Source of the DNA: Rhizophagus clarus | Lineage: Eukaryota; Glomeromycota; Glomeromycetes; Glomerales; Glomeraceae | Direction of reading: 5' to 3' | Assembly: GCA_015698045.1 (NCBI GenBank) | Contig: BLAL01000229.1 | Coordinates: 2,199,758-2,263,757, forward strand | DNA length: 64,000 nucleotides | In this document: piece after piece, positions 48,525-60,120 of the stretch | Numbering within the stretch: position 1 is the stretch's first letter | Layout of the letters: each line of letters opens with the position of its first letter | Notes under the pieces: generated by a model | What the model saw: the letters and a program-made list of their open reading frames with translations, nothing else | Databases searched by the model: none | Told to the model about the DNA's origin: nothing | Position numbers and translations under genes: made by a program

Positions 48525-50822
48525 TAAATCGCGGTCAATAATTAAAATTTCAAATTGTTGCGGTCTGTTTAATGATCGCGATCTGAAAAATTATAAAAAT
48601 TATTGAAATTAAATAATAATTACAAATTCTAATTGTTGCGGTCTGATTAGTCGTAGACTGAAAAAAAATTATTGAAATTTTAGTTATTAAGATTTTCGCA
48701 TCTGTAAAATTATGAAATTATATAATAATAATAAAAATTTTTGATTGTCGGTGTCTAAAAATTTATTAATAATTAAAAATTTAATTAATTAGTTATGAGA
48801 TTTTCGAGTCTGTGAATATATTGATCAAGTTTATACAAAAAGATTAATTGTATCCATACATATCAAATAAGATATGTCACTTTTATCATGTATTACAATG
48901 ACTAAGTGTAAGTCCAGAATTGTTACTTAGTAGAAGAGTTATGTCGAGCTTTTAACTACGTCCAAGTTAGTGACAGACGCTTCTGCATGCTTCTTTGACC
49001 CACAAATAGCAATTTACAGATAAAGTACTGCGTCGAAGTTACTTATTTGCACGTGCGACTATTATTACATATAATTATATTCCATTTGACTATTCGCTTC
49101 ACGAATCCGGAGGAAATGAAGAAAGACTATCATGTTGCATTATAAGTTCCGTATGCGACCCTTATTTCTTCGAATTATGAAAACAAAAATTCATCTATCA
49201 AAAAGTTTCGATACAAATATTTAGTTTATCTTAGGAGTTACTTATTGGAGTATGTAATAATATTCCACCATTTATTTTGGACAGAATTTAGTCAATCTTC
49301 AAATATCTCAACTAAAGATTAAGGGGTAGGTTTTGATGATGTGTGATGCGAAGAATCGTTTCTCTGAAACTAGGAAAATCGGGATTTATCTCTTCGAGAA
49401 AGTGCGTAGCACCCAACGATGCCGATAGATCAATATTTAGCAATAAGGTTAGATCATTTGCATTCTGGTTATATAATAGTCTAATTAAAGGCCTATTGCT
49501 TATGAATAAGCATCTATTTTTTATGATAACATTAGTCCAGATTTGTAAAGTAAATACCTAACAGTCTACCGCTCAATACTGTGATTTTTTTTTTTTTTGG
49601 AGATTCATAAAGTACTACACATATTGGACGACTTCTTTCTTAAGCTGGATAGTTCATTGAGAAAACATGAATTCCGATGAAGGAAGCTTTTATGTTTTAC
49701 AACAAGGTATTGAGAATGCAAATTATTAATATTATTATTTTGGCTGTAAAAGTTAGGATTCCATTTCATGAGCTAAAACCCGTTACTCGATCAGATTATA
49801 GAACTGTTACAAGGTCTACAAATATAATCTGCAATATAATCTCAAGTTTTTATAAATACTCTAAACATAGGTAATTTACTTTTATTATGTGCCACCATGA
49901 AATTTTTCAACAGTAGTTCCCTTCATGACAGAATAATAAATCAGAAACAGATTATTAAACTAACTCTTAAGTAAACCATAACTTTCTTTTATGAAAACTT
50001 TTGAATGATGATTATAAATATGATACTTTGGTTTTTTTATAATAATGAATTTGATCGAGCCAGCTACAGTATGATCGAATATCATAGTCCAACAAATTGT
50101 AGCAGCCATTTAACTAATCATATGATAGATTAATATTACCAATTAAACCTGATCAATCATATTTGAATGGCATTCGCTCGTGATCTATCTTCATTTCAAA
50201 CATAATTATTTGATGTAATATAATATTAAATGCCAAAAGATAATTTCTGTAAATCTGAAAATCCGATTTTAAGACTATTTAATATTAATTTATCATTAAT
50301 TATGGCAGAAAAAATTTACCAAAAATTATGATTAATTTTTGGCCGGTAAAATTAAGATGAGATTCTGTATTACTACTATATTGATTTTTATCATTTGTTT
50401 TGTACGAACTTTATTTATAGTTTAAAAAAAGTTCTCAATGGACAAAAAAAACTTTATTTGTGAAAAATGTAATAAAATGTCTTGCAAAATGTTTCTATCT
50501 AAATTTCAGTAATAATGATATTAATAAATTTAAAAAAGGCATCATAAATTTTAGTTAAATAATAATTTTATTATTAATTTATTAACTTTTAATGCTACAA
50601 ACTGAAATTTATTGTGATGTTCTCTTTCCAATTTTATATCTCATTCCCCAACTTTTTGTAATATATTCAATATCATAAGGTATCCATTCTATATATTTAT
50701 GAGTTAATATTTGGGTATATTGAATATTATATTTTATTAATGTGGTTTTATTTTATTTAAAGATCACAGCTAGCATTATCAAAGATTTATTATGATTAAA
50801 TGTCGAATATGAATAAAGTTTC
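48525..50822. other. Gene-poor spacer
   Basis: About 48250-48810, on both sides of the pogo-like MITE, is a loosely repetitive tract in which GCGGTCTG/CGCATCTG-like words recur with AT-rich filler. The remainder shows no supported gene; open frames at 49343-49561 and 49677-49874 match nothing. Confidence 0.4.
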
Positions 50823-51056
50823 CTATTTGATATATGGCAATTGATTACAGCCAAGACTATCATGAAAAAATTTAATAGTAATCGCGACAACTTCATTAAC
50901 TCTCAATAAAATTAGTGCGTTTGTCCAATCCCTACAAGAAGCGGCAAATTCATCAGCTTTCATTTCGATATTAAGTTCTTGACAGTTTAAAGGATTTGTA
51001 GCAGTTCCACTATATGTTGAATATTTAATTTTAATATTCTTTGTTTCTTTAAGCAA
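50823..51056 (-). pseudogene. Dienelactone hydrolase C-terminal scrap
   Basis: The minus-strand frame reads 'FAASCRDWTNALILLRVNEV' followed by 'TIKFFHDSLGCN', closely matching the last exon of the intact gene at 45620-46500 ('FAASRGNWKDPLIEKRVNEV', 'TKFFHDNLGCN'). The 'MNHGFA' motif with the catalytic His has become 'KADEFA', and no upstream exons are present. A dead partial duplicate. Confidence 0.8.
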
Positions 51057-51417
51057 GACATGCTTTTATATACAGTATATGAAAAACAAATAAAATTATT
51101 TTGGTTATTTTACGTATAAATCAAATAAAATCAAAAAAAAAAAAAAAAGAAAAAATTCAAAAGGTAATACACTGTACGTGCAAATGCAATTATTACGACA
51201 ATATTAAACAAAAGAAACGGAAATACCGCTTCAGCAGTTATTTTAGCATAGTAAATGTAAATAACGATATCCATATAAAATAGAATAAATGGTCTGCTAA
51301 AAAAAAAAATAATTTATACTTACTCGGTATTAACTATTAAACGAAGATATGAAATCTAAAATTTAAATAAAAAATTAATGTACAGAATAGTGAAAATTTG
51401 CAATATAAAAAGCTAAC
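51057..51417. other. Short AT-rich spacer
   Basis: Contains A-runs near 51133 and 51300. No gene seen. Confidence 0.4.
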
Positions 51418-51835
51418 CGTTTCCATCCAAAGGAAGAAAATACTCACGGATATCCACACAACTAATTCAGTGCTAATTGTTTCAACATTTCCAAAGCCAT
51501 TAGAAGGGTTAAATCTTCAAGCATTCTTGACATTACTATTACAGGAAGTATAATCGAAAATATATCGCAATATTATATATATCACCAAAATATTTTCATT
51601 GTATAACTTCAGTAATTAATAAATAAGCCGTTAAATAATAGAATATGATAATTAATGTGACTAAAAATTCTACTCTTATAATAGTGCAAAGGATAGAAAT
51701 TGAAGAAAAAGAAGAAAAAGAATTTTCTTGCTTCTTCCAACAGAAATCGATAATTGCTTTAGTTGCTGGGTTATCATAAATATCATCATTGTTTTCATAA
51801 TACACTATCCGGGAAAACGGATCAACTTATACTTC
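51418..51835 (-). pseudogene. TRP-like channel exon 7 relic
   Basis: The minus strand encodes 'YENNDDIYDNPATKAIIDFC', then 'LIIIFYYLTAYLLITEVIQ' and further degraded 'IILPVIVMS'-like and 'FFLWME' pieces in other frames. These correspond in order to the first hydrophobic segments of the exon 7 product of the TRP-like genes. Internal deletions and frameshifts occur. No other exons are nearby, so this is a lone fragment about 25 kb from the tandem array and on the opposite strand. Confidence 0.82.
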
Positions 51836-52132
51836 ACTTTCAAGGATGAAATAATTTTGGTAAATATTTTTTTTAGCAAATTATTTAGTGTGCAATATTG
51901 GATTTTTACATATTATATTTTTTACATTATTTAATTACTAATATTTAATAAACTCTATAATATTTCTAAATCTTAATCCTTTACCTTTAATATCTTATCC
52001 TGTAAAGCAATAAATTCTAAATTTGGCGGATTAGTACCCTTAGATTACTCACTTTGATTTGTGCGAATTTGTGAAATTCTAGCCAATAAAGTTACTATAT
52101 GATCGAACACGCTAGCTATTGAAAAATCACAG

Positions 52133-53972
52133 TCAAGCAAGTTCGTTTATATATCTTTTCAAGTTATCATAATCCAAATTGTTACAGAAAATATACATGT
52201 TTCTCCAAATCCCTTCTTCAAACACTTTCTGCCAGAATTTAATGGCTTCATCTACTTTGTTTGGACTATTTATATCAGCTTCAATTACTTGCTCTTCGTT
52301 TAGGCGAATGTAAATAGATTGTACAAACGTGAATAGATCATCTTGACACTTGACGGTTGGTTCCTTGACTTTTATTGCTTCCATCAGTCTTAATGATCGG
52401 AATGGCAATGTTGGTCCACAGCCATTCCAATTCTAAAAATTTATAAACGAATTAATAAATATGTCGAAATCGTATGTGACTTCCAGATAAACACTCACCT
52501 TCCCTTCATGCAAAGCACACCCAAAATCAGCTAAGATAAGCCTATCATTGTAGACAAGAATATTACTCAATCGCACATCACCATGTACTAAATTATTTTG
52601 ATGACATATACGAAGCTTATCCACAATATCCCCCAGTCTTGATACAGGTTCTTGAGATTCTTTGAACGATTTAGTTGCTCGTGGTCGTAATAGCATCGCT
52701 GTATTTGATGAATTGATGAGCTTTATAATTCCCTCGTCAATAACTTGACGCATTTGAAGCTCATTTAATATTTTTATTTCATTCTCGAGAAAATAATTAT
52801 TTCTAACAACCTTGACAACAGAGTTCGTGTCGTTAATGATGCCAAATATGGCAGAATTTGATGTGGATGCAATCAAGTCATCTAATTGTACAGCCAGACC
52901 TAAAAGTCACAAAATTGCAAAATTAAAAAATGTGTATATTTGCAGAGACGATATAAGTTAATCAAATACCTAACATGGGATGGCAATATATCGTGCTGAG
53001 AAGTGCTCGTAAGTACTTTGTAGTTATTTGGTTGCTAAGACTCATTTGGTCAGAAAATGATATCTTGTATGGTGTATCACTATCTTCACTACCCTTACAA
53101 ATCCTAATGAACATAATATCATGACAATCAGTTAAAAACCCCGTAATTTCCTTCCGTAGGTTTTTCTGATGCTTCAGTGCAATAACAGCATATTGTAAAA
53201 CTTGTCCCTTATGTGTAGGAGTGAAGCAAGAACCTAAAGGTTTTATTTCTCCTATAACTTCTACCGTATGTGAAGTTAGAGAATACCCCTTAGAATGCGT
53301 ACAAATGTCAGGAGCTTTTCCATCAAGAAATTTTGTCCCACGTGTATCAACAGCCATGACACAGTTATTAATATCTAATTGCGAAAGTATCCTCTTTATA
53401 AAATAATTCTGATAACTAGATTCTCTATCATTGGTAGGTGGTGTATCAAATAAAAGTGAGCGTTTAGATGGCTCAAACCATAATACTTCAACACGTGTCG
53501 GGTTGTATACTTCCCACAAGCGAGAAAGGCTGTGGGTTGTTGCATCAAGAAGAGTTTGAAAACGAAATCTCTTGTTTTTTTCTTTTTCGTATTCTAATTC
53601 CATATCACGTCTCTTTCGTTTTTCTGAGATAATGTTTGCGTCAAAGGGTTATTGCGTTAAAAATGTAAAGTTAACAAATTAGACATCATGATCAATTATT
53701 GGTTTACCTTCCATATATTCACCTAAATTGGGTTAAGAGAACAAAAAAAGGTTATTAACGGACAGTAAATTCCAATCACTATGGTACGAAGGCCTACCTC
53801 TGATACATTTCCTCAAGTATTCGACTTTTACCTCGTCATCTTTAATTGTTGACAGAACCGTTTCCACTTTAGCCGTGTCAGCCGCGTCTCCATAAGTAAA
53901 AAAACATAGTATTTCTGCTTTTTCTTTAGTATCGAAAGGAAGATTGTTAATATATATAAAAATATCTGACAT
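52133..53972 (-). CDS. Crinkler-like protein: PD-(D/E)XK nuclease fold plus kinase
   Basis: Minus exons 53972-53798, 53722-53708 (15 nt), 53623-52970, 52899-52499, 52432-52133; 514 residues; phases agree at all junctions. Residues 1-63 have no recognised domain. Residues about 90-270 contain a PD-(D/E)XK-type nuclease signature: Asp169 in 'KAPDI' and Glu189/Lys191 in 'IGEIK'. Residues about 285-440 are kinase-like: Lys311 in 'VVKVV', 'VHGDVRLSN' (Asp389, Asn394; HGD rather than HRD) and 'ADFGCA' (Asp406). A helical tail follows ('KFWQKVFEEG'). The nuclease-plus-kinase order is the architecture described for Crinkler/CRN-type proteins of fungi and oomycetes. No signal peptide was seen. Possible roles are conflict or effector functions; none is shown here. 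Confidence 0.78.
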
Positions 53973-54592
53973 TTTTTTTTTTTTTTTTTGAAATTAAAAA
54001 AGTAATCAATAAGCTTAAAACGATTTTCTGGAGTTTATATATACTTTTATTAAGCTATGACCACGATTAAACTTTTATTATGAGTACGCGTTTTTTGTAA
54101 TCAATAAAAATTGAGTCATCGTGAAATATCTTATTATGACATAACAGATTATACTGCATAATCCTACAAAGAGGCAGGGAGGATACGGGTACATTACTTC
54201 TTTGCTCACCTCAGTTTCCTTTAAATTTCTATAGTCCGCCTCATTTTTTTTTATTTTATTCTCTTTATTAACGTCGTCTTGAAAGATATTAATGGCATCT
54301 AAACAAGAACGACATAGAAGGACTTATACAATAAAGCTATTGTTTTTCAAATAGCCCCTAAGCTAAATACATTATCTACATTAAAATTATACACTAGTGA
54401 ACTAATAACCTAAACTAAGACTATTACTAACTAAGGTCAAAATTGTATATCATCGCTAAGAAGATTATAAAGGTTTTCGTTATATTTTCTATCTAAACTA
54501 GTAAAACTAGTATCGCTATTAAATATTAATACTTGCAATAAATTTCGATCTATATGATGATTCCCCTCGTATTTTTTCTCTTTATTAAATTT
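53973..54592. other. Upstream region of the nuclease-kinase gene
   Basis: A T run (53971-53989) sits directly upstream of the start codon. No other feature or gene was seen. Confidence 0.4.
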
Positions 54593-55630
54593 TTATTCAA
54601 TTTCTTCTTCATGTTCTTTCAACAGCCGCGACAAGCACGATGCGTTAAAATCAGTTAATATGTCATTAAATTTATGACGTTCTTTGTCATCTTTACGATC
54701 TCTGTTAATGGACACTTCCATTCGTATAATCACAAAGGCTTCTTTATAGATACGCTTTGGCGTTTTTTCTTGTTCTTGATCTTCTACATCAATCGGAGCG
54801 GTAGTATAAATAATATCATCTGCTTTTTCTTGTTGCACTGTTTGAAATTGGTCTTTAGTGATCCATTTGATACCTTTAGATACATCCGATTTTTTAACTG
54901 AATCGGCTATGTCTTGATTTGCGAAACCTACTTGAACATAAAATTTACCATCATCGTAATTATCTTCGCGAAAATGCAACTGTATTTTTTAAAGTATGGA
55001 ATAGTTATAGCTGTGTTTTTGTATTGCAAAATAATTCCTAAAATAGTTGATATTTATTCTTTGTCGCTATTTCTTTCGCCTTCATAGTGCCAGGATACCA
55101 TCTTGTCAAAATACGTCATTTCCATTTTCTAATTTTAGGCTGATAGCGCCGTTTAATAAAACTACTTCTATTTCTTTCTTAAAAAATGATCGAGGTCTTA
55201 ACTGTTTTGTATTTGTATTGACGCTGGCCTGTTCCTTCTAAATATTTGATGATCATATGATCTATCGACAGAAAGATGAATCTCGTGATTACTTCATATA
55301 TGATTTCCTAGTAGATTACAAGAAGTCTCCGGATTTACAGATACTGTCACATTTTCTATTTTTGAACGCTTTCATATTCCTTGCTTTTTGTGACTATCAA
55401 TCCTTCCTTCTTCGATCGATTTCTTTATTTAAAATTGCATTATCTTGTTGACCCAACTTCTTTTGTTGATTAAATGGGCTAATTTCGCAACATCTCCAGA
55501 AAGTTGTCACAAAGATCATTATGTAATCAATGCAGATTTTGATCCGCAGCATTTTAGTATAGGAAACTACCCTTGGTGCGACCACCCCATCCGACCGATC
55601 AACAAAGGCTCTAACCTTACATTTCATGTC
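54593..55630 (-). pseudogene. Decayed minus-strand gene, 3' part still open
   Basis: The last 128 codons are open (54979-54593: 'FYVQVGFANQDIADSVKKSD', 'GIKWITKDQF', 'RKDDKERHKFNDILTDFN'), after an acceptor-like ATACAG at about 54981. Upstream on the same strand are coding-like but broken pieces ('SFFKKEIEVVLLNGAISLKL', 'NQQKKLGQQDNAILNKEIDR'). The family is not recognised. Its texture resembles the decayed region at 34.2-35.7 kb. The 5' end runs into the left arm of the foldback structure. The open part could be a small real gene, but context favours a relic. Confidence 0.4.
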
Positions 55631-58600
55631 TCAAGTGCCTAGGTTATATCCTTCATGGTCCGCCCATGGTTTCAACTCATGTCCGTGATACAATTTGACT
55701 AACATGCTATGTCATGGATAAAATACCCGTGTGCTAGTCATTCATAAGGAAATTCAACATCTCTTATTATTTTCAGTTATAGTTTGTAAATGATAATCCT
55801 ATTTATCAAGTACGGACATTTATGTCCATGATATTTGTTGTCAGATGCTCATGATGCCTCTTGTCAGATACAGACATTTATGTCTGTGACGTTTGTTATC
55901 TGTTGTTCACGATTCTTCTTGCTAGGTACGGACATTTATGTCTGTGATGTTTGTTGTCAGTGTGCTTGTTGTCAGGTACTGATGATAATTGTTCATGGTG
56001 CTTCTTGTCAGATACGGACATTTATGTCCGTGATATTTGTTGTCAGTTAGGTACAGGTGATGTTTGTTTGCTTATAATATTTCTTGTCAGATATAAGCAT
56101 TTATGTTCATGATATTTATTGTCCGTCAGTTACTAATCAGCTCTTGTTTATGATATCTTTATTAACAGACATAGACGTTTATGTATATGATGATCTAATT
56201 TTTTAGGGATATGTACCAATGAAAGGTCACATGATAAACGTTGGAGTAGAACCAATGTGTTAGATTAATAATAATTACCAATATTGTTAAATAATAGTTG
56301 TTACCTTTTAATTAAACAATACTAGTTTATTTATTGTAAATTTTTAAAAGACAATTTTATTATATCAATAATTAATAAAATAAAATCTATACAAATAGCA
56401 ACAGTAAAGTTTCGCAAAAAAACTTTTTAATCAGATCCATCAAAACTACAAAAAAAAAAAAAAAAAAAAAAAATAAATAACTATTAATCGATGTTATAAA
56501 ATTATTGTAAATAAATTATGACTTCCTTCTGATCAATATTTGCTTTTGATCTTTATAATATCGGACTACATCTAAATATAATACTTTGTCAGACATGTCA
56601 CAGTACTTCTTATAAGCTTGCAAATTTTCAATGCTGTATTGGTCTAATTTCTGTAGTTTTAGTTTTCTATTAATTTTATGAAGTAAAATTTAGTTTATTT
56701 TTAAAAATTTCATTCCCTATTATTTCTTTTAAATCAAACTCTTTCTAAAGCTTTTTCAACTCATATATTTAATAACAAGTTAAAACGTCAATATATCTTT
56801 ATTATCGACAATTTTTTCTTGGAGTTTCCATAATAATAAACAAAAAAGCATTAATTTCATGTTGGTCTTCTGTTAGAATTAAAAATTCAGAACTTTTATA
56901 AAAGTAAAAAATTTTTTTTTTGTGGTTTTGGTTCCATAATAAGTAATTTTGTATCAATTAAAAACAAAGATTAGCTAATCATAATCAAATAGATTATTAT
57001 TAAACACATGACTATTTTTTAATAATTTGCAAAAAATATAAATTATAAACAATTTGACACGTGTCTATATATCATATTGATATGAATAATTAATTTAATA
57101 TGCAACAATACTTTGTGTAATTTGTGCATAATTTTATTGTAATATGTCCTTTTTGTTTACATCTAATTAAAAGCATAATAAATATTCTTTGCATTGTTTT
57201 AACTATTTAAAAAATTCATATTCGCGTATTAATGATAATATTTTGCAAATCACTGATCAGTTTGGCAAAAAATAAAAATTTTAATTTTTTTTTTTTTTAG
57301 ATAGTAACGATCATAGATTTAATCAACCAAACCTAAAAAATTTGTTGATCAACTCGTATTGTGTTTATATTCTAATTGTAATTTGATTTTGCTTATCATC
57401 AAAAAAAACTTGACGGACATACAAAATGCTGTTTATATCAATATTTTGAATTTAAAAGAAAAATAAATAATAAAAATATATGTATTGAATAAAAAAAAAA
57501 AGAAGGAATTAAAAAGTTAACATGTAAATTTTTTTCTTAATTTTATTATAATTTAAAATAATCAAAGAAATAAAAAATTCGTGAAAATTAAAACATCATT
57601 ATAAAAACGAAACCAAAAATTTTCATTTATTATTTTAATCTATAAAAAATTTTAATGTTGTATGCTGCTATCAAGTCCTATAATCTTATATTACTATCTT
57701 CTTTTATTATGATTAATAATATGACAAATGATTGTTCATATAGTTGTTAACAACCCACCTTGTTTTAATTATGACAATATTGCTACATAAAATGCTTGGA
57801 TTGTAAACCAAAGTTATTCTATTGCTTAATTATTTTCATAATAAAATTAATTTATTTCATTATTCTATACATTTGGATAATTACCAGTTCAATTCATTTA
57901 ATTTAAATGAAATTAAACTGTTACAATTACAGTATATGTGATGAACAAGATGTTAACAATTTGCCTAAAAAGTATACATTTATTTTAGTTATTTAAATTA
58001 CTCAAGTGAAAATAATTCAACTACTATTATAACTTTGATGGAAACTTTCAATTCAGGAGATTAAAAGTTCAGAAAATAGTTACGATTTATGAAAATAGAC
58101 TTGTAACTTGTTAATGATAGATCTATAATTTCAAAGGATTTTTTTTAAAAAATTGTGTATCTAGTCATATTATAATAATAAATTACAATTATTTATTAAC
58201 TGAGAATTAACTATTTATTTATTATATTAAGTAACTAGGTAAATGGGAACTGTTGGAGCATCTGTGTTATAATCACAAGATTATTTTTTATTGCTGCTCA
58301 AAACTCAATTGGTCAATACATAGCAGATATATCATTTTTTATCTTCTTTTAAAAATGATTAATAGAAAAGAAAAAGTAATCACAAAGGAATAGATACAAG
58401 AATTTCACCCAACAGCAATTATGAAAATATTGCTGGAAGTTTTGGAAGTTTTTCAGCAAGGTTAAGTGATATAGAAAAACCTCTTCAATAATTTATAGAA
58501 CTATAACATTAATAACATGAAGGATGATATAAACATAAATAACTAATAATAATATATATTATAGTAAATATTAAGATATATTATCGTTATAAGCAAGTTA

Positions 58601-59065
58601 AATAACTGGTAAGCAAGCAAATACCATGGATGATTATAAGCAAGCCAAATAACTGAAAGTATATGTCATAAACATAACAGATAAATGTCTAGTATGTCAG
58701 AAATATCATATGCAATTAACGATAACAAATAAAAGTAAGAAGTATAATGAGCAACTGACAACAAATATCACGGACATAAATGTCCGTACTTGATATGAGA
58801 CAAACATCACGGACATGAATGTCCATATTTGATATGAGACAAATATAACGGACATAAATGTCCGTACCTGATAAGTAGGATTATCGGATGTTGAATTTAC
58901 TTACGAATGACTAATGTATGGGCACTTTATCCATGACATAGCATGCAAGTCAGGGTATATCACAGACATTAGTTGAACCCATGGGCAGACCATGAAGGAT
59001 ATAACCTAGGCACTTGAGACATGAAATGTAAGGTTAGAGCCTTTGTTGATCGGTCGGATGGGGTG
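55583..59065. mobile_element. 3.48-kb foldback element with about 250-bp inverted arms
   Basis: The left arm (55583 to about 55830) starts CACCCCATCCGACCGATCAA; the right arm (about 58810-59065) ends with the complement TTGATCGGTCGGATGGGGTG. The match continues through CTCTAACCTTACATTTCATG and GGTTATATCCTTCATGGTC with small indels. Inside each arm lie tandem copies of a near-palindromic word, ACGGACATTTATGTCCGT, about six on the left (55812-56110) and three on the right (58770-58865). The about 2.6-kb interior is very AT-rich with no coding region. No target duplication was found. It is either a large non-autonomous TIR element or two inverted copies of a smaller repeat. Confidence 0.7.
55812..56112 (+). 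repeat. Tandem array of ACGGACATTTATGTCCGT-type units
   Basis: The word recurs roughly every 38-70 bp, joined by GATATTTGTTGTCAGATAC-like linkers. The complementary array is in the right arm of the same element. Near-palindromic repeated sites suggest protein-binding sites for a transposase, by inference only. Confidence 0.75.
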
Positions 59066-59478
59066 TAGGAGCACTAAGTATGTAGTAAAAAAGGAAAAAT
59101 ATGAAATTAAATTATTTAATATGTATTAATATAGCTAATAATTTCTTAATGATTTTACGTGTTTATAATTATAGTTTTTAATTACAATATGTATCGATTG
59201 TTGTACAAAATAGCGTCACAAGGATAAAATAGTCCGCAATAAAATAATCATGATTTTGTCCTTATTTTAACGTGTCTTTTCTAGATTGAAAAAGATTTAT
59301 TTCATTTTTATTTAACACATATGTTACGCTTAGCAAAGATATTTACGATTTTTAGTCACCATATCAATTTAAAATCGACCGACATTTAATAATTGGCTAA
59401 TTTTGATTGTTAAAATGTGTAATGTCCTGAAAAGATTGTATGTGAAATTTTTCAAATTTTTCTTTTCTTTCTTTTTTC

Positions 59479-59545
<67 letters not shown>

Positions 59546-59948
59546 TATCAAATTCACTCTTTGCAAGAACAATTAATTATTTGGTAGCTATAATTATAGT
59601 GCGAAATATACTATTTCGGCATTTCGTAATAATTTTCCGGTTAAAAAAGTATAAAACAAATTGTATAATATAATTTATTTTGATTTTCGAGCGGAAAAGA
59701 GAATTGTGGAGTATTTTTTATTTAATTATGGTACTTTGGTACGATATTATGTATAATTAATTATTGAGCCTTAAATTTTTACAGGTACGATAACTGTTTA
59801 TAGATCGTAATGTATATAATACGTAGAATTTAATCATCATAAAATCTCATACGAAATTCTTCTGTACATGAGGCATTTTTGTTTTTTATCAAAATTACCA
59901 TCTAATTTAGATGTAATCTACTTTTTTACAGAAAGAGTATTCATCAAT
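59066..59948. other. Spacer with an (AAT)n(ATT)n palindromic microsatellite
   Basis: At about 59480-59545, roughly ten AAT units run straight into about eleven ATT units, giving a perfect hairpin. No gene seen. Confidence 0.7.
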
Positions 59949-60120
59949 TTTTTTGTTCTTGTTTTTCTTGATCATAAACAGATTCATCATTATTAATAGA
60001 TCTACTTTTTAAACTTTCTAAAGAAGAAGAATCTTCACCTTCATCTTTATCATTAACGGTTAGAGAATGTTGTTCAGGAAAAGGATTTTGGGATTTTTTT
60101 TCATCATTATTTTCTTTTTT
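59949..60120 (-). pseudogene. Isolated acidic exon fragment
   Basis: The minus strand reads 'ENNDEKKSQNPFPEQHSL', 'TVNDKDEGEDSSSLESLKS', then 'VYDQEKQEQKN' and a stop, with codon use like the real genes here. It looks like the last exon of a gene, rich in Asp, Glu and Ser, but no upstream exon could be joined: the 5' side enters a T-run/A-run and non-coding sequence. Family unknown. Confidence 0.35.
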
